This document shows, one piece after another, positions 11,411 through 23,770 of a DNA stretch of 64,000 nucleotides; position 1 is the stretch's first letter; the number at the start of each line of letters is the position of its first letter. The translations under genes were made by a program, and so were the position numbers. The stretch is from Hedera helix (taxonomy: Eukaryota; Streptophyta; Magnoliopsida; Apiales; Araliaceae), in NCBI GenBank assembly GCA_947179155.2, contig OX359268.1, forward strand, positions 315,001-379,000, in the 5' to 3' direction. Below the pieces are notes generated by a model, which searched no databases, had not been told where the DNA came from, and saw nothing but the letters and a program-made list of their open reading frames with translations.

Positions 11411-14166
11411 GTGATGAACATGAGTTGGAATGAAAAGCTCTTGTTCTATTTACATCATTTTCTGTTTTTGATCAATGGTAATTTAGTTCCATGTTTGAGC
11501 TTCTGTTCTTGTTTCTCTAATTTGTGTATCCTTGCCACAATTGGTAACTTAGTAAACTTAGTAACAACAAGTGGAGATGTGCCTTTTGTTTAACTCTGTC
11601 TAATTTAACATCTGTATTGGTAGTTTTTGATCCCCAAGATGACTTTCTTGTGCTTTCTTACGACATATGATTCCTGTTTCAGCTTGATTTTCAAGGTACA
11701 ATTGGTTCTCAGGAGCTACTACGGTGCTTGATGCATTCTGATTTTGATTTTTCGATGAATTTAGTTGTTTAGCCATTTCATTGTAGGAGCACCAAAAGTT
11801 TTAACTGCAATCTGAACATGTTGCTGTTTGTATCTTATTGCTATTTAGCATACACTTAAATAGTGTTGACACTATTGAAATTTTCTTTGTGTGTGTGTTT
11901 ATTAGTGTTCTTGGCTTCTTGCTAATAAAATATTAACATAGTGGGGCGAGTCGGAATTATATCCCTTTTTTTTTTGTGAATTGTAATGGACTTCGTATTT
12001 TGATATTGAGCTAGTTGTATATTGCCTATGGCATAGTGTAGCATGATGCAAGTCTTATAACAACAAGAACCAAACTTTATTGCTCGACTTTAGCTGGTTT
12101 TATTGCTCATCCAGCCACAAAAGAACATAAACTAGTTTTCAACTGAACGATTGATGGTTTTATTATTTTCATCGAGAATATCAATGTCTTCCGCGTCAGA
12201 GATGGTTGGTACACATCATTCACTGGGAAAGTCAGGTTATTTGGTAGTTTGTTCTTGTAGAGCTTAGAATGAAATCATCCAGGCCAAATACTAGTGTTTC
12301 CTATTTAATAACCCTTTGGCAGAAAATAGTCTTCTTCCTGCTAGATACTGTGTTCTCTCTTTAACAAAACTTTAGACCTCTGAAGAATCTGGATTAGTTA
12401 AGAATATGACGTGTTTGAATATTCTAATTGTTTTCTTTGACATTTGAGTTGCACGTTGTATTTGAACCATGCCTCTCAACATCTAGTGCTGAACTAGTCA
12501 GTCAACTATTTATTGGAAGTTATTATCACTGATCTTCTTGTGACTTTAAGCAATGATTATGGACCTTTAAAATAGTAAGGGGTGTTTTATAGTTTTAAAA
12601 TAGTAAGGGGTGTTTTATTGTTTACTTGTTTAACAAATCTTTCACTGTTGGACCATAGCTTTGTTGTATATTTCTAGTTAATTGAAAATATTATTTCTAG
12701 CGAAGTTGTCTTTACAAGCGCAACAATCAAGGATGGAATAGTCCCCAAAAACAAGTAAATGATCAAGGACCTCCCTCCTGGCAACAACCAAAACATAAAA
12801 TAAGTCTTGTAATATGAAAATACTAGGATTAATGACATTTTCTTTCAGATATGGAGAAACTGAGAGCTGTCAATTACATTTATGGTCTCTTTCCATGTCA
12901 GCCATGATAGAGCACAACATGGTCTAACAATTTATGAATGCTTATGCATTCTAGCACTCCCAAATTGCACATGTAATACATAATAACTGCCATTTGTATC
13001 TTCTTAAATATAATAATGGAGCAAGTCCTTAGTTACTACTTAATTAGTGCTTTTTTCCACTTCAAAAAAGGCCCTTGGAAGTCTGAGCATTACAACTTGT
13101 TATTTTCCAATTTCCCCTTTTTTCGTCCTCGTAAAGCAAACCCCCCTCCCCCCTCTTTCTCTCCCCCTCTACGTCTTTTACTTTTCCTCTCTCACTCTCT
13201 CTCTCTCACAGTTTATTATATCTTTACTGTCTTGTACTAGTTTTAGAAATTGTTGTTGCGATGTTGTCATTGTATTACTAACATCAGAAGGGACTTGCCA
13301 ACATATTGTTGGGTAACAATATGTTTGCATTGAGCTTCATTTCTGATGCTACAGGCTGCATACATGGACACTGCTGCACATATGTGTTTTTAGTTTCCCA
13401 TCCTTTGCAATTGAAATGAATTTTGTGTCTAGACATTCCTTTATGTGATGCTGCAGACTTTCCAATGTGCATAGCTTTCTGGTTGGGTCATTTTATTATG
13501 ATTATTATCTGTCTTGAGCACCTGGGTTTGTGTATTATATATTCATTTTTTTGCCATCTATTGTTATATGTGATACTTATATTTCGTGATATACTTGTCC
13601 TAGACCCCTGCCCTATGGCAGCTAGAGATCAATATGCAGCGCACAAATTGACTTGTAATATTGTTGGTATGGTATCACAATTCACTAACTTCAACTCTTT
13701 ATGCAGAAATTCAAGAAATTAAAAGTTAATTTAAGCTATAAAATCTGTCATACTTATAAATCTTTGTGTCTCTGAGAATAAAGAAAATGTTAGAAGAAAG
13801 TTAACTAGAAACTGAGTGTTGTGCAAATTTCTGTTGGTGGCACTTCATTGTTAGATGCTGCAGGTTGCTGTAAAGAGTATTACTATGTGAATTGTGTTGT
13901 TTTTGTTTTGGTGTATTCTTATTTGTGGATCTATTGAGTTTTCTCTTGTCGTTATGCCTTTAAAAGTATATTTGATCCTTGCCTACGGCACTAAAAAATG
14001 TGAATTGTAGTTGCAAGAGACTGATTGGTTTTGTAGGTCAGTATTAACACAATGCTGGTTAACTTTTATAGAATCATTCAAAATTTTCACAGTTGGAAGG
14101 TAATGAGATTCTGGGGTATGCTCTTGAAATTTTACTTTTCACTAGTAAAATCATTTCTTTTAAGCA
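11411..14166. other. Intergenic DNA between F-box gene and b561 fragment
   Basis: T-rich sequence; the first several hundred bases are probably the F-box 3' UTR. It contains a short tandem duplication (AAAATAGTAAGGGGTGTTTTA twice, about 12568-12620) and a pyrimidine tract at about 13138-13209 (CCCCCTCCCCCC, then CT repeats). Short open frames show no family resemblance. A TTTTAAGCAG run just before 14167 could be a 3' splice site if the b561 fragment is an exon. Confidence 0.45.
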
Positions 14167-14869
14167 GTAACTTGTCTCGGGCTGCCTGTTTGTGTTCTGC
14201 TTGTAAGTGGCTCTGCGGAGGTGGAGGAGGATCTAATGCCGGTGTTGGCTGTACAGGGATTTATGATGTTTCTTGCATGGGGTGTTTTGCTTCCAGGTGG
14301 AATTTTGGCTGCAAGATACCTAAAACATGTGAAGGGTGATGGATGGTTTCAGATTCTTGTGCATTTGCAGTATTCTGGATTAGCAATCATCTTTCTAGGA
14401 TTTCTTTTTGCAGTAGCTGAGCTTTGGGGTTTGTATATTGATTCCTTGCATGTTAAATTTGGTATTAGCGTGATCCTTTTAGCTTACATACAACCAGTGA
14501 ATGCTTATCTGAGACCTAACAAACCTGCCAACAGTGATAATCTCTCTTCGAGAAGGACTCTCTGGAAGTATATTCATGTTATTGTTGGCAGATGTGCCGT
14601 TGCTGTTGGCATGGCCGCTCTAATTAGTGTAATGAAGCATTTAGGAGATAGATATAATGGTGAAAATGTTTGGGGACTTACCTGGGCTTTGATCATCTGG
14701 TTCTTATCATGAAAAACTGCCAGGAAGGGATAAAAGTTTGGGAAGAAGCAATTGTGAGGACGCCGAGGAGGATGTTCTTGATCTCTTGAGCCCCAGCCAA
14801 ACAATTGTTGATAAAGATTTACATCCTTCTGATAGAATGGAAGTTCAACTAGAGCTTCTGAACAGATAG
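14167..14869 (+). pseudogene. Cytochrome b561 domain fragment of the DOMON/b561 gene
   Basis: This is the C-terminal half of the protein whose DOMON part is at 7440-8010. Blocks in order are GSAEVEEDL, VLAVQGFMMFLAWGVLLPGG, AARYLKHVKGDGWFQILVHL, an AVAELWG helix, HVKFGISVILLAYIQPVNA, HVIVGRCAVAVG and a final WALIIWFL helix. His residues in VHLQ, LHVKFG and YIHVIVG match b561 haem-ligand positions; in the first helix Gln (VQGF) stands where the family has His. After WFL about ten codons of the last helix are missing and the frame shifts, giving a stop at 14712. The family C-terminus is still readable in another frame (YHEKLPGRDK to MEVQLELLNR) and ends at 14869. A pseudogene, or at best a truncated protein. 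Confidence 0.85.
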
Positions 14870-16397
14870 AAACCCTTTAAAAGATTTCTTCTCACAAAAC
14901 TTTCCTTCATTCTTCTCCAATTTTGTGATTTCCTTACACATCCAGGATATAGCTGTGGCTTGTTTGTTTGCTTGAAAGGCTTCTTGGGTGTTAGGATTGA
15001 GGCTAACTCGCTAATTACCACACGCGGCTCCATCTATTTGCCGGTAGAACATATACTTTGAGACATGTACTTCGTATACTTGATAGTTGATACATTAATT
15101 ATTTACATGGTGGAAGGTTATCTTCTCTCTCTCCAAAGAATGCAAACTGTGATCTTGCTATGTACATGGGCTTTTCAGTGTGTTTGAATTGCTATTGTGG
15201 AAATTTCGTTTTATCAAACATCCATAGCATTTTCACTTTTAAAAAAAGAGTATTTCTATGTGCACAGCTTATAAATATAAGAGCTTTGGATGCGTAGGCT
15301 TCTACCCTTAACTTCAATGTGTCTTCAGACCCTATAATTGTCCCAATGCTGGATCAGAGTGCACTTGTATTGGTGATATCCCTTACCTGGTGGACCATCT
15401 AAACGATGATCACAAAGTTGACATGCATAATGACATGCTTTGGACGCACTTGTCTCGGTTCTTACCCTTACGTTGATTCCTGGAGTTCTTATTTGTGGTT
15501 ATTACTCTCTATTTAGGTTATATGATTTACTAAATGTTTAGTTAATCAGGACGCCAACAACATCTTTTCACTAATTTATCTAGCTTTGTTCTTATATTTT
15601 CCTGATTGTTTAAGATGTTTCTGTCTAGTATAACTCAGTTAGGCACCCCTTTTTATTTGATACACAAGACTTGCCTAATTAAGGATGTTGGTAAAGATAA
15701 ATTCCCTGCGTTTGTATCAACAAAAGGGGAAGCTGCGGGTGGGTGGTAATGGGTAGTGTCTAGGGGTGTGCTTATAACTTCACACAGTTTCCTTCCTTAC
15801 GAATTCTAGTCTAACTGTAGTGTATGCAGTTAAAAACTGTTATTGAAAAGAAGTGATCCAGAGAAATTAAAAGTTAGTTTATAATATAATTGTTTTCTTT
15901 TATTGCCCTAATTTATTATAATAATTTATCCTAACTTAGCCGGGAGGGGTCTAGGTGGGAGATACATTTTTTTTTTGGAGTGTTAATATATTACAATAAT
16001 TTATCTTAACATAGATGGGAGGGGTGCCTTCCAGACCTGTCTTCATAACCTGCCTACTGTCAATAAAAATCGAACTCTCTATCTCTATATTAGTAGAAGT
16101 GAGTTATACAAGTTTATCGTATAACTTGAAAGAAAAGAAACGAGATATAAGAAGCTAAAAAAAATAGCGATAAGATAGTTTTGAGTCAGAAACCAAAGTC
16201 AGACCATGTTGATTCTTCTTTATCTTTAGTTTATGGTCTGTGATGGTATTATTTGAATAACAATGAGGTTCGGGAAGAATAGTGAAAATGGAGATGAGGA
16301 TGGTTGTTCAAAAATAGTGAGAGTGCAAAATTTAATTTGTTAAGAATAAAAAAAAGCCTTGAAATTGTATGTGTGAATTTTATGTTTGTAGATTTGG
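14870..16397. other. Non-coding DNA downstream of the b561 fragment
   Basis: The first few hundred bases may be an old 3' UTR. The rest is AT-rich with no recognised gene. A GGGAGGGG word occurs in similar contexts near 15940 and 16018 (TTTATC.TAAC.TAG..GGGAGGGGT), suggesting a small duplicated block. Confidence 0.4.
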
Positions 16398-16419
16398 TTT
16401 TTTTTTTTTTTTTTTTTTT
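16398..16419. repeat. Poly-T tract (about 22 T)
   Basis: An uninterrupted T run; possibly the tail of a minus-strand retroposed sequence, but no body was recognised. Confidence 0.9.
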
Positions 16420-16679
16420 CCTTCTATCATGTTTTTGCTCAAGTTTCTCTATAATTAATTTGGAGAATATGTCTAGGGTTGAAGATGAAGAAGAGGAGAG
16501 AAAAAAAAAATTGTAATCAATTTGAGAAATATATCTAGGGTTTCAATTTTGGATGATTCAATTTGGGCATATGTTTTCTGGGTTGAAAATGAAGAAATCA
16601 AGAGAGAAATATTGTTTTCTGGGTTGAAGATGGGTAAGTGGAGAGAGAGAGAAAAATAAAATAAAATAAAATTAGTAAA

Positions 16680-17190
16680 TGACAAAAAATTCACGCTGGA
16701 TTTTTTAAGTCAACCACGTATGAATTTTAAGTGAGGTGGTTACTAATTTCTTTCTCTTGTCATTTTTTTGAATTTTTTAGTTTTATAAAAATGCCATGTA
16801 GATAATTAAAAAAACGGACATCTAATTAATTTAACAGAATGATATAATCTTAAAATTTTAATTAGTTCAATGGTTTGCTTGCATATTTTTAAAGTTTAAT
16901 TACAACTTGACAACCACAGTGGGGTAAAACTCATTTTTGCCCTTTTTAAAAAATTCACGTCAGAATTTTTTTGACAGTCAAATAGACTATTTAGGATTTA
17001 CACGTCATTTCTTTCTTTTTTAAAAATTCGCGTCAAAATTTTTTTGACGTCCGTAAAAAAAATCAGATAGAATGGGATATTTAATCTATTTTAGAAAGTT
17101 TAATTGGCAAATTCTATTTTTTTTAAAGTTCAATGGTGTAATCTTTATAAACTTACAACCATAATGGGATAAAAGCCATTTTTGCCCAGT
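16680..17190. repeat. Imperfect direct repeat of about 240 bp
   Basis: The order of blocks AATTCACG, TTTTTTGA, GGACAT/GACGTCCG, AGTTCAATGGT, ACAACC(A/T)..GTGGGGTAAAA and CATTTTTGCCC occurs twice, ending near 16945 and 17188. The style is that of dispersed non-autonomous plant repeats. No terminal repeats could be fixed and there is no coding capacity. Confidence 0.5.
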
Positions 17191-18040
17191 AGGTACCTAT
17201 TGTTTTTCTTGCTGTTGTTCAGAAGATTTGATTTTGGGGAAATTTTTTCTCTGTTTGTTGCGACGAGGCAAAAAAATTGTCCAATCTTCAGCCGGGTTAG
17301 GTAGAGTTTTAACAGAAGCTGCCATTGCTCTAGCCACTTGCCTACTTTCTGCCACATTTCAAATATAACAAAAAACATTAGAAGAAAATACATCATAATA
17401 TCAGAGTTTCCAAAAAAAGAATAGATAAAACAAATACCTAGAAAAAGGGGGCATCCAAAAATATCAACCCTGAGGTGATTTATATCTTAAAAAGGACCTA
17501 AACTATGACGGTGTATCAAAACCTTCCTTTTTTAAAAAGGAAATTATCTCGTGACTAATTTAAAAGGGTATTTCTGAAAGTTCTATGCATTAAATGTGTC
17601 AGTTCTAAATTACTCCACCATTTCCGTCTCAAAAGTAGATGTTAAGGAACAAAATAAAAATAAAAAGGTCAGTTCGATACAATAACATATTTTGAGTCCT
17701 TTTCAAGTCAAAAAATAATTCGATGGATTGATAGACTAAATTGACAAGGGGTGGATACTATAGGGCTAGTTTTTGTCAACCGCCCCAGCAATAAGTCTTA
17801 TCAAAGAACTTGGATACTTTCTATAACTAAAAAACTACCCTAGACCAAAATAAGGAAATAAGGTAATAAATAGCAAAAACTGCAAAACTACTACTTGCTT
17901 CAATTCTTAGATATTCCTTTCATAATGTTTAGATCTTAGAACATCAATCACAAAATTAAAATCTTCTATTAGATGGCTTGGCATTAAGCTCTTTATATTT
18001 CCACATGACTTAAGTTCTATACAACAACACTATCTTTTAG
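17191..18040. other. Non-coding AT-rich DNA
   Basis: No gene recognised. A minus-strand 83-codon frame around 17145-17396 shows no family resemblance. A short palindrome CCTTTTTTAAAAAGG lies near 17525. Confidence 0.4.
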
Positions 18041-18180
18041 ACAATGTTCTAAAAGTCGTTTTAGGTGCCAGCCTAGGCGTGGGCGGGAGCTTACCGAGTA
18101 TTTATGGCCAAGGTGATTAAAAAGTCACCTAGCACTGCAAGGCGCGAATAGTCCGCTGCCTAGGCAGGTGAGGCAGAAAA
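18041..18180. repeat. Dispersed-repeat fragment (CCTAGGCG-type)
   Basis: Words such as GCCTAGGCG, GTCACCTAG, AAGGCGCG and GCCTAGGCAGG crowd a GC-rich 140-bp patch in AT-rich DNA. I recall such wording from high-copy non-autonomous plant repeats; class and ends are not clear. Confidence 0.35.
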
Positions 18181-19146
18181 AACAGCTAAGTCGCGTTGAG
18201 GGAAAAAAGTTTTATACTTTCCAACTTTCAACCAAAGCAAACAAGAAAGCATATACTGTCGACGCTAACCTTCGATGCTTCCAATATCCTCTGAAGAGAC
18301 CTCCGTCGCTATTCCGGGATGCCAATGCGATCTGTCGCTCTCCGATTCCGACGCAAGTAGTTGTTTTTTTTGTTCTTTCTTTCTCCTCTCCCGTTTCCCC
18401 CTTCTATTCTAAGGAATAGCAGTTCTCATCTCACACACGATTGTATCTATTCCTTTATCTTAGGATTTTTCTACTCTATACTCTGTTTTTGAGTTTTGGA
18501 TGAAAAATGAAAGAATTAAAAATTAAAATTAAAATAAAAAAAATGTTGTTTCTGAGTTTTTAATAAAAAAATTTAAAAAATTTAAAAAATTCTTTTCTTG
18601 CATTTCTGAGTTCTAATGAAAATAAAAATAAAAATATCTCTTTTACAAATTTAGCCTTCTAGTACATGTGATATACTAATTATAGTTATAACTATTAAAC
18701 TATGAATCAAAAATATGTAAGATAAAATTAATTTTAATCAAAGGAAAAATTTCATAATCAAATACAAATATCCAAATAAATGTTAAACAAAAACTATTTC
18801 TACAAAGTTATTGTCATATCATACCCAAAAGTCATCAAATATCATCTGTATTATTAATACTAACGGCGATTATTCATCAAAATCTTTCTGTTGCTTGTTC
18901 ATGAAATGTCTAGCAATGAATTATTACAATTTTGATGTACGTCATCAAGCACAAAATTAAAATGAATCACCCAAAATTACATTCATCAGTCTGTAAAAAC
19001 AATATTACAACCATCTTTCATCACCTACACTAAGCGGAGAAAAAATATATTTCATCATACAATTTTTTAATCAAGAAAAATAGATGGGAAAATAATCATC
19101 TACCGTTGAAAAGGGAAAATTTCTTGATCAATATTTTCATACATCT
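18181..19146. other. AT-rich DNA without a recognised gene
   Basis: A plus-strand frame at 18168-18419 (83 codons) has no recognisable family. The rest is oligo-A/T-rich. It ends where homology to the copia leader begins (19147). Confidence 0.4.
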
Positions 19147-19994
19147 GTAATGACTTTCAGAGAAGTAGTTTCAGAAGGCCATTGAAGACTTTTGAAATAG
19201 ATTCCTTTAAAACCAATCAAGCTTGAGATCATCCACTTGAAGATAGGAGAAATACTATTTGTGGATTTCATCATTGATTACCATATGCTGTAGCTTTTAA
19301 CAGAACTCCTGATACTGCTTTTAAATAAATGAAGAAGTTCCTTTGTCACTCATCTTCAGATAAAATCTTTTAAATTTAAGACCTTAAGCTTATCGTAACG
19401 CTTAATGTTGAGCACGTCGAGTGAATACTTGGATTCGAGACAGATTTCAGCTGCTGAAGTTCAATATGTGGAAAAACATTTAACACTTTCAAGCATAGAT
19501 TTCTGTTGGGCTTGCTTTTGTTATAAACTTTCGAACCGGTGAGAAGTAGTTTTGTTAGTGCTTGGCACAGTGATGCTTCCTTTGAGAAGAATAGGATCTG
19601 ATTTCCTTTGGCATCAAGATTTGAACTTCTCAGTATATTTGAAGACAGAAATACAAGTTATTGTATTCTTAAGTGAATCAATTAATAATTCTTATCAACA
19701 AAATATTCTTTTGATTTCTTCATCTCGCTGCATCAATTAAATTGAAGGTTCACTCGACTGCTTCTTTGTTGAGATCATCTGAATTTGTCTTAGATAGGAT
19801 TAATGACAATGAGTATACAACATCAGATAGATTATCAACAATCAACATTCACAATTGTACCTGCATGAAAAGACACATTAATTTGTAAGCTTGCTCATAA
19901 GAAATGGTTCACTTCAATTCTTAAACTCAAAACAGAGTTTTACTACTCAAAGCGTGAGCTTTTTATGTTCGTGAGAACCTGCTCTGATACCAAT
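19147..19994 (-). mobile_element. Partial leader of a minus-strand copia element
   Basis: 848 bp nearly identical to 37116-37978, the untranslated leader of the intact copy. It ends at the primer site (19981-19992, plus strand GCTCTGATACCA). The left end is abrupt at 19147, with unrelated sequence beyond. Relative to the other copy it lacks about 15 bases around the remnant gag start codon. Confidence 0.85.
19981..19992 (-). promoter_or_regulatory. Primer binding site, tRNA-iMet
   Basis: The minus strand reads TGGTATCAGAGC, the standard Ty1/copia primer site complementary to initiator tRNA-Met. It sits two bases inside the LTR end at 19995. Confidence 0.9.
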
Positions 19995-22897
19995 TGTTAG
20001 TTCCCAGAGGCACACAAGTGATCTAGAAGGGGGGGGGGGGGGTTGAATAGATCTCTTAAAAACTTTTTACTTAAATTAAATAATATTACCAAATAGTTCA
20101 TTTAATCAAGATTAGTTTGCACAGTGGAATATTAGTTTGAAAACTCCCCTTAAAGATTTGTAAAACTTCTTAGTTGAGTTTAGACTGTATTGAAGATAGC
20201 CATTTATCAAGAAAACCAATCATAGCAGTTATATCTATATATGACATAATGTGAATGACTGAATGTAAATGACACCAGAGAGTTTAAGTGGTTCAGAGAC
20301 TGAATAACTCTTACTCCACTTTTCTACTTCAACGAGTAGGAAATCCACTAAGGATGGCTCATACAGAACCCTTCAAGCCCAGTAGGCCTGGAATATCTGG
20401 TTCACTAAGAACCCTTCAAACCCAGCAGGTTTGGCTAGTTTAGTCACTAAGACAAGGACACAAATGCCCTCTTTAAGTCCATCAGACTTGGCTCATTTAG
20501 TCACTAAGACAAGGACACAACTGCCTCTTCAAGTCCAGCAAACTTGGCTCCTTATTTGTTGATAGATGTTGGAGTTGCTACTGAGTGTACTTTACGTTCC
20601 ATTGTCTTGGATGTGACCATGCTTGAAATGATATTGAGTTCGACAATGATGCTTGACTTCTTTATATGCTCAATATCTTCTTGTGATCACCCATTGTGTT
20701 GCTAAGCTTTGGCAATTCAGCTCCTTTGGTACTTGATAACTTCTCGAGACGAACTTCTGAGATGACTGTGAAGCTCCTTCCTTTTTGTACTCAGTTGTTC
20801 CTTCTTATCATTGACAGTTTATAGCTTCTCGAGATGAGCTTCTGAGATGACTGTAAAGCTTCTTCCTTTTTGTACTCAGTCGCTAACATATCTGTATCAA
20901 GTTGGTGTTTAGGCTTCTCTCTATCACTTGCTTAACAGCTTTGAACACTTATCTTGTAATAGAGTAATTTCTCTCTATGTCTCTCTCAATTCAGTGTTAG
21001 TGTTCTGGTGGATCGTAGAGTTCTTCAGCATATTCATTTTTTGTTTCACTCTACGATCTGTTGTTGTCCACCATCCTCTCATTTTATTTTTCAACAACCC
21101 TTTTTCTCTGTGAGCATTTATGCTTTTATATACTTGTGCATATTTTACCGTTGGAAAAGGTCCGTTGGATTCCTTTGGCTTTGTGCAGATCCTTGATATC
21201 TTTGATGTTGACTTTTTGTTACTTGTGTCAGTGTTTTTTTCCTTTTCTGACATATGTTCTGTTACATCAAACTATAGCTCAGCTTTTTGCATTTTTAGTC
21301 GTTGCACTTCCAGAGTTGTATATCAAGGATTATTATATATTTAACCTTCTGATCCATCATTAAATATCATCATTGACTTTAATAACCAGCTGCTCTATTG
21401 CTGTCAGAGATGTCCTGTTAGTCTGACTATTTTCACCATCTTGCTGAGTAGTAGGTCATGACTTATAATCATTTAGTCACAAGGTCTTCTGTGACTCTGA
21501 CATGCATCTGTTCCTTAACAACACTTAATCTTTCTTTAATCTGGAAAAGGAATATTCTCTCTTCTCTCGCACCATATTGCAGTTCTGTTCCTTTACTGCT
21601 TCTGATAGTGAATTCGTAGAGTGGTTGTCTGTCCATTCAGACCCTACGAATTCAGCTCCACTCGTTACTTGAAGTATGTCAGGTAAAAGGTTGAGTTGGG
21701 GCGATTTTCTCTCTTACTCTGCAATCTTGTTATTCTGTTCAGATTGTAGAGTTGCTGTCTGCAGGCTTTGCTTTATGATGTCGTTCTACGATCTTGTCAT
21801 TTTGTTCAAATCGTAGAGTTGCTGACTGCAGTGCTTCTCAGTGGAATCGTTAAGTTGTTGTCTTCGTTAACACATCCTTTATTTTTGCTCAACGATTATA
21901 CCATGTGTAGAACAATTTTTTGCATTATCTTATCTTCTGGTTTCACTCTATGATTTCTTCTATATGTACAAAACGTAAAGTTCTCGTATGTGCTTGCTCT
22001 TCGAATTCACTCTACGATCTTGCCAGATTGTGCATATCGTGGAGTTCATTGCTTTTCTGATTCTACCTTTTCTGAAGGCTTGCTTAACTGTCTGTTCGAC
22101 GATCGTAGAGTTCTGCTTTACGTTTTGTACCTGATCAATTCTTCAATTCAGCTTGTATATTCTGTAGAACTCTTGCACAGCTGTCTCTCCATGATGATCG
22201 TAGAGTTATCCTGGTATGGAGTCGTATAGTCCACTCTACGAACAGACTGAATCGTTGAGTCTTCTTTGCTTGGAATCGTAAAGTCCATTCTACGATTATA
22301 TTGACTGTACAGATATAACATAAGATCAACTTAACAGATTTGATCTTTTCTAACTAAGTCCTTGTAGATCATTACATCATTACATTGAAAGGACTTTACA
22401 AACTTTGCCGTACAACATTGATTTAATCTTATATTACTCTGCTTATAATATTTATCTTTAATGCAGAGTAACTTCTATGGAAAGATCAACCTAACATTTC
22501 TGATCTTTTATCTAAGTCTTTTGTACACATAATTCTTTTCAAAATGACTTTACAACATTTGAACTAGATAACTTTTACTCTTATTATAAGCAGCAAATAG
22601 TTTTTAACAAGATCATATTTGTGCTATATAAGTGTGCAATTCACAATATTTAAATCATGTAATATATATCATACACACATGATCATGTAGACACATATTT
22701 AGATTAACATGTAATCACTTAGTCAATTAACCACATAAGCACTTTAAAACATATACGCACATAATCAAGTAAGCACATAGGCACATTAACACATAAGCAC
22801 TTAGTCAGATACATATGGACAATCAACCATATAAGCACATTTACCACAATCATTTTTGCACAACAGTCATCATCATCAAATCAAACAACCTTCAACA
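19995..22897 (-). mobile_element. Copia LTR, 2.9 kb, shared by two internal regions
   Basis: Sense strand TGTTGAAGG (22897) to GGGAACTAACA (19995). It is flanked by a primer site on its left (19981) and a polypurine tract on its right (22898), so it served both as 5' LTR of the left internal piece and as 3' LTR of the right one. It contains a G14 tract (20029-20042), about 60-bp repeats with GTCACTAAGACAAGGACACAA (20440-20550), and many inverted copies of ATCGTAGAGT (20995-22300). Compared with 37979-40111 it has about 775 extra bases (about 21332-22103). Confidence 0.85.
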
Positions 22898-22911
22898 ATC
22901 TCCCCCTATTT
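22898..22911 (-). promoter_or_regulatory. Polypurine tract
   Basis: The minus strand reads AAATAGGGGGAGAT directly before the 3' LTR, the plus-strand priming site for reverse transcription. Further AAGGGGGAGC words (plus strand 23100-23165) repeat the theme, as in SIRE-type copia tails. Confidence 0.8.
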
Positions 22912-23770
22912 GATGATGACAAAACCAATAGACCTATTGATATGAAATACATATGATGCATTTGCTTGAAAAGTAAATTATGTCTTACGATACAGTGAGA
23001 AACTGTATGGCTAGTGCAAAAAGGATGATTTCATTAAATGAGAAAACTTACATAAAGATAATTACACATACTTACAGCTGCTCTTCATTTTTCACTCTTC
23101 TCCCCCTTAGTTGGCTGCTCCCCCTTAGTTTGACAAGTGCTGCTCCCCCTGTGCTACTCCCCCTTAGTTAGTGTTTTCCCAGCTGCTACTATATTCTAGT
23201 TGCTCTTCATTTTTCACTATTCTCTCCCTTTTTGACATCATCAATTAGAGATACTGTATGAAGTTGTCTTTTCCATTTCTGGTAGATAGATAATTGGAAG
23301 TCTACCATTGAGTTTTGAGACTCTACAAGCTGAATGTTGGCAACCTACCATAAGTACATTTTCATGGTCCATATAATGTTGGGACTCTATGACTGGGGAA
23401 ATGGTATTTTGAAAAATGTTTGCAAAGTTTTGGGACTCTACGAACAGGGAAGTAGTTTAGGGTGACTAAGAGTTTAGAAAGTCACAAAAGAGGACTCTTT
23501 GATTTCTACATTTTGATTAACCACAGACTGACCAGATGATTGAGAGCTGGTCAGATTTTAGATGGATATTTCCTTGCGACTTTGGTAGTGAGGATAGAAG
23601 GGCTCATTGCTTATCAATGTAGTTGCAATGGTCATTGCCTTTATGAAATGTTGAGCGACTAACGAAAGATTTGGAAATGTTGAGTAGCTCTAACTGATAA
23701 AACTTTGATCATTCATGAATATAGCCCTTAGAAGTGGTGGTATAGGAATAAAACTAAACAGATGATCATG
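22912..23770 (-). other. 3' untranslated part of the minus-strand copia element
   Basis: No ORF. Four or five CCCCCTTAG/CTCCCCCT words at 23098-23165 are polypurine on the minus strand. The rest is AT-rich. Confidence 0.5.

Noticed and set aside
13016..13722. Several 60-99 aa frames in the region between the F-box gene and the b561 fragment
   Set aside because: No family resemblance, overlapping frames, low-complexity pyrimidine tract.
18481..18620. Possible relation to 40260-40400 on the opposite strand
   Set aside because: Only shared GAGTTTTTAAT-like words in AT-rich DNA; too weak to call a duplicated flank.
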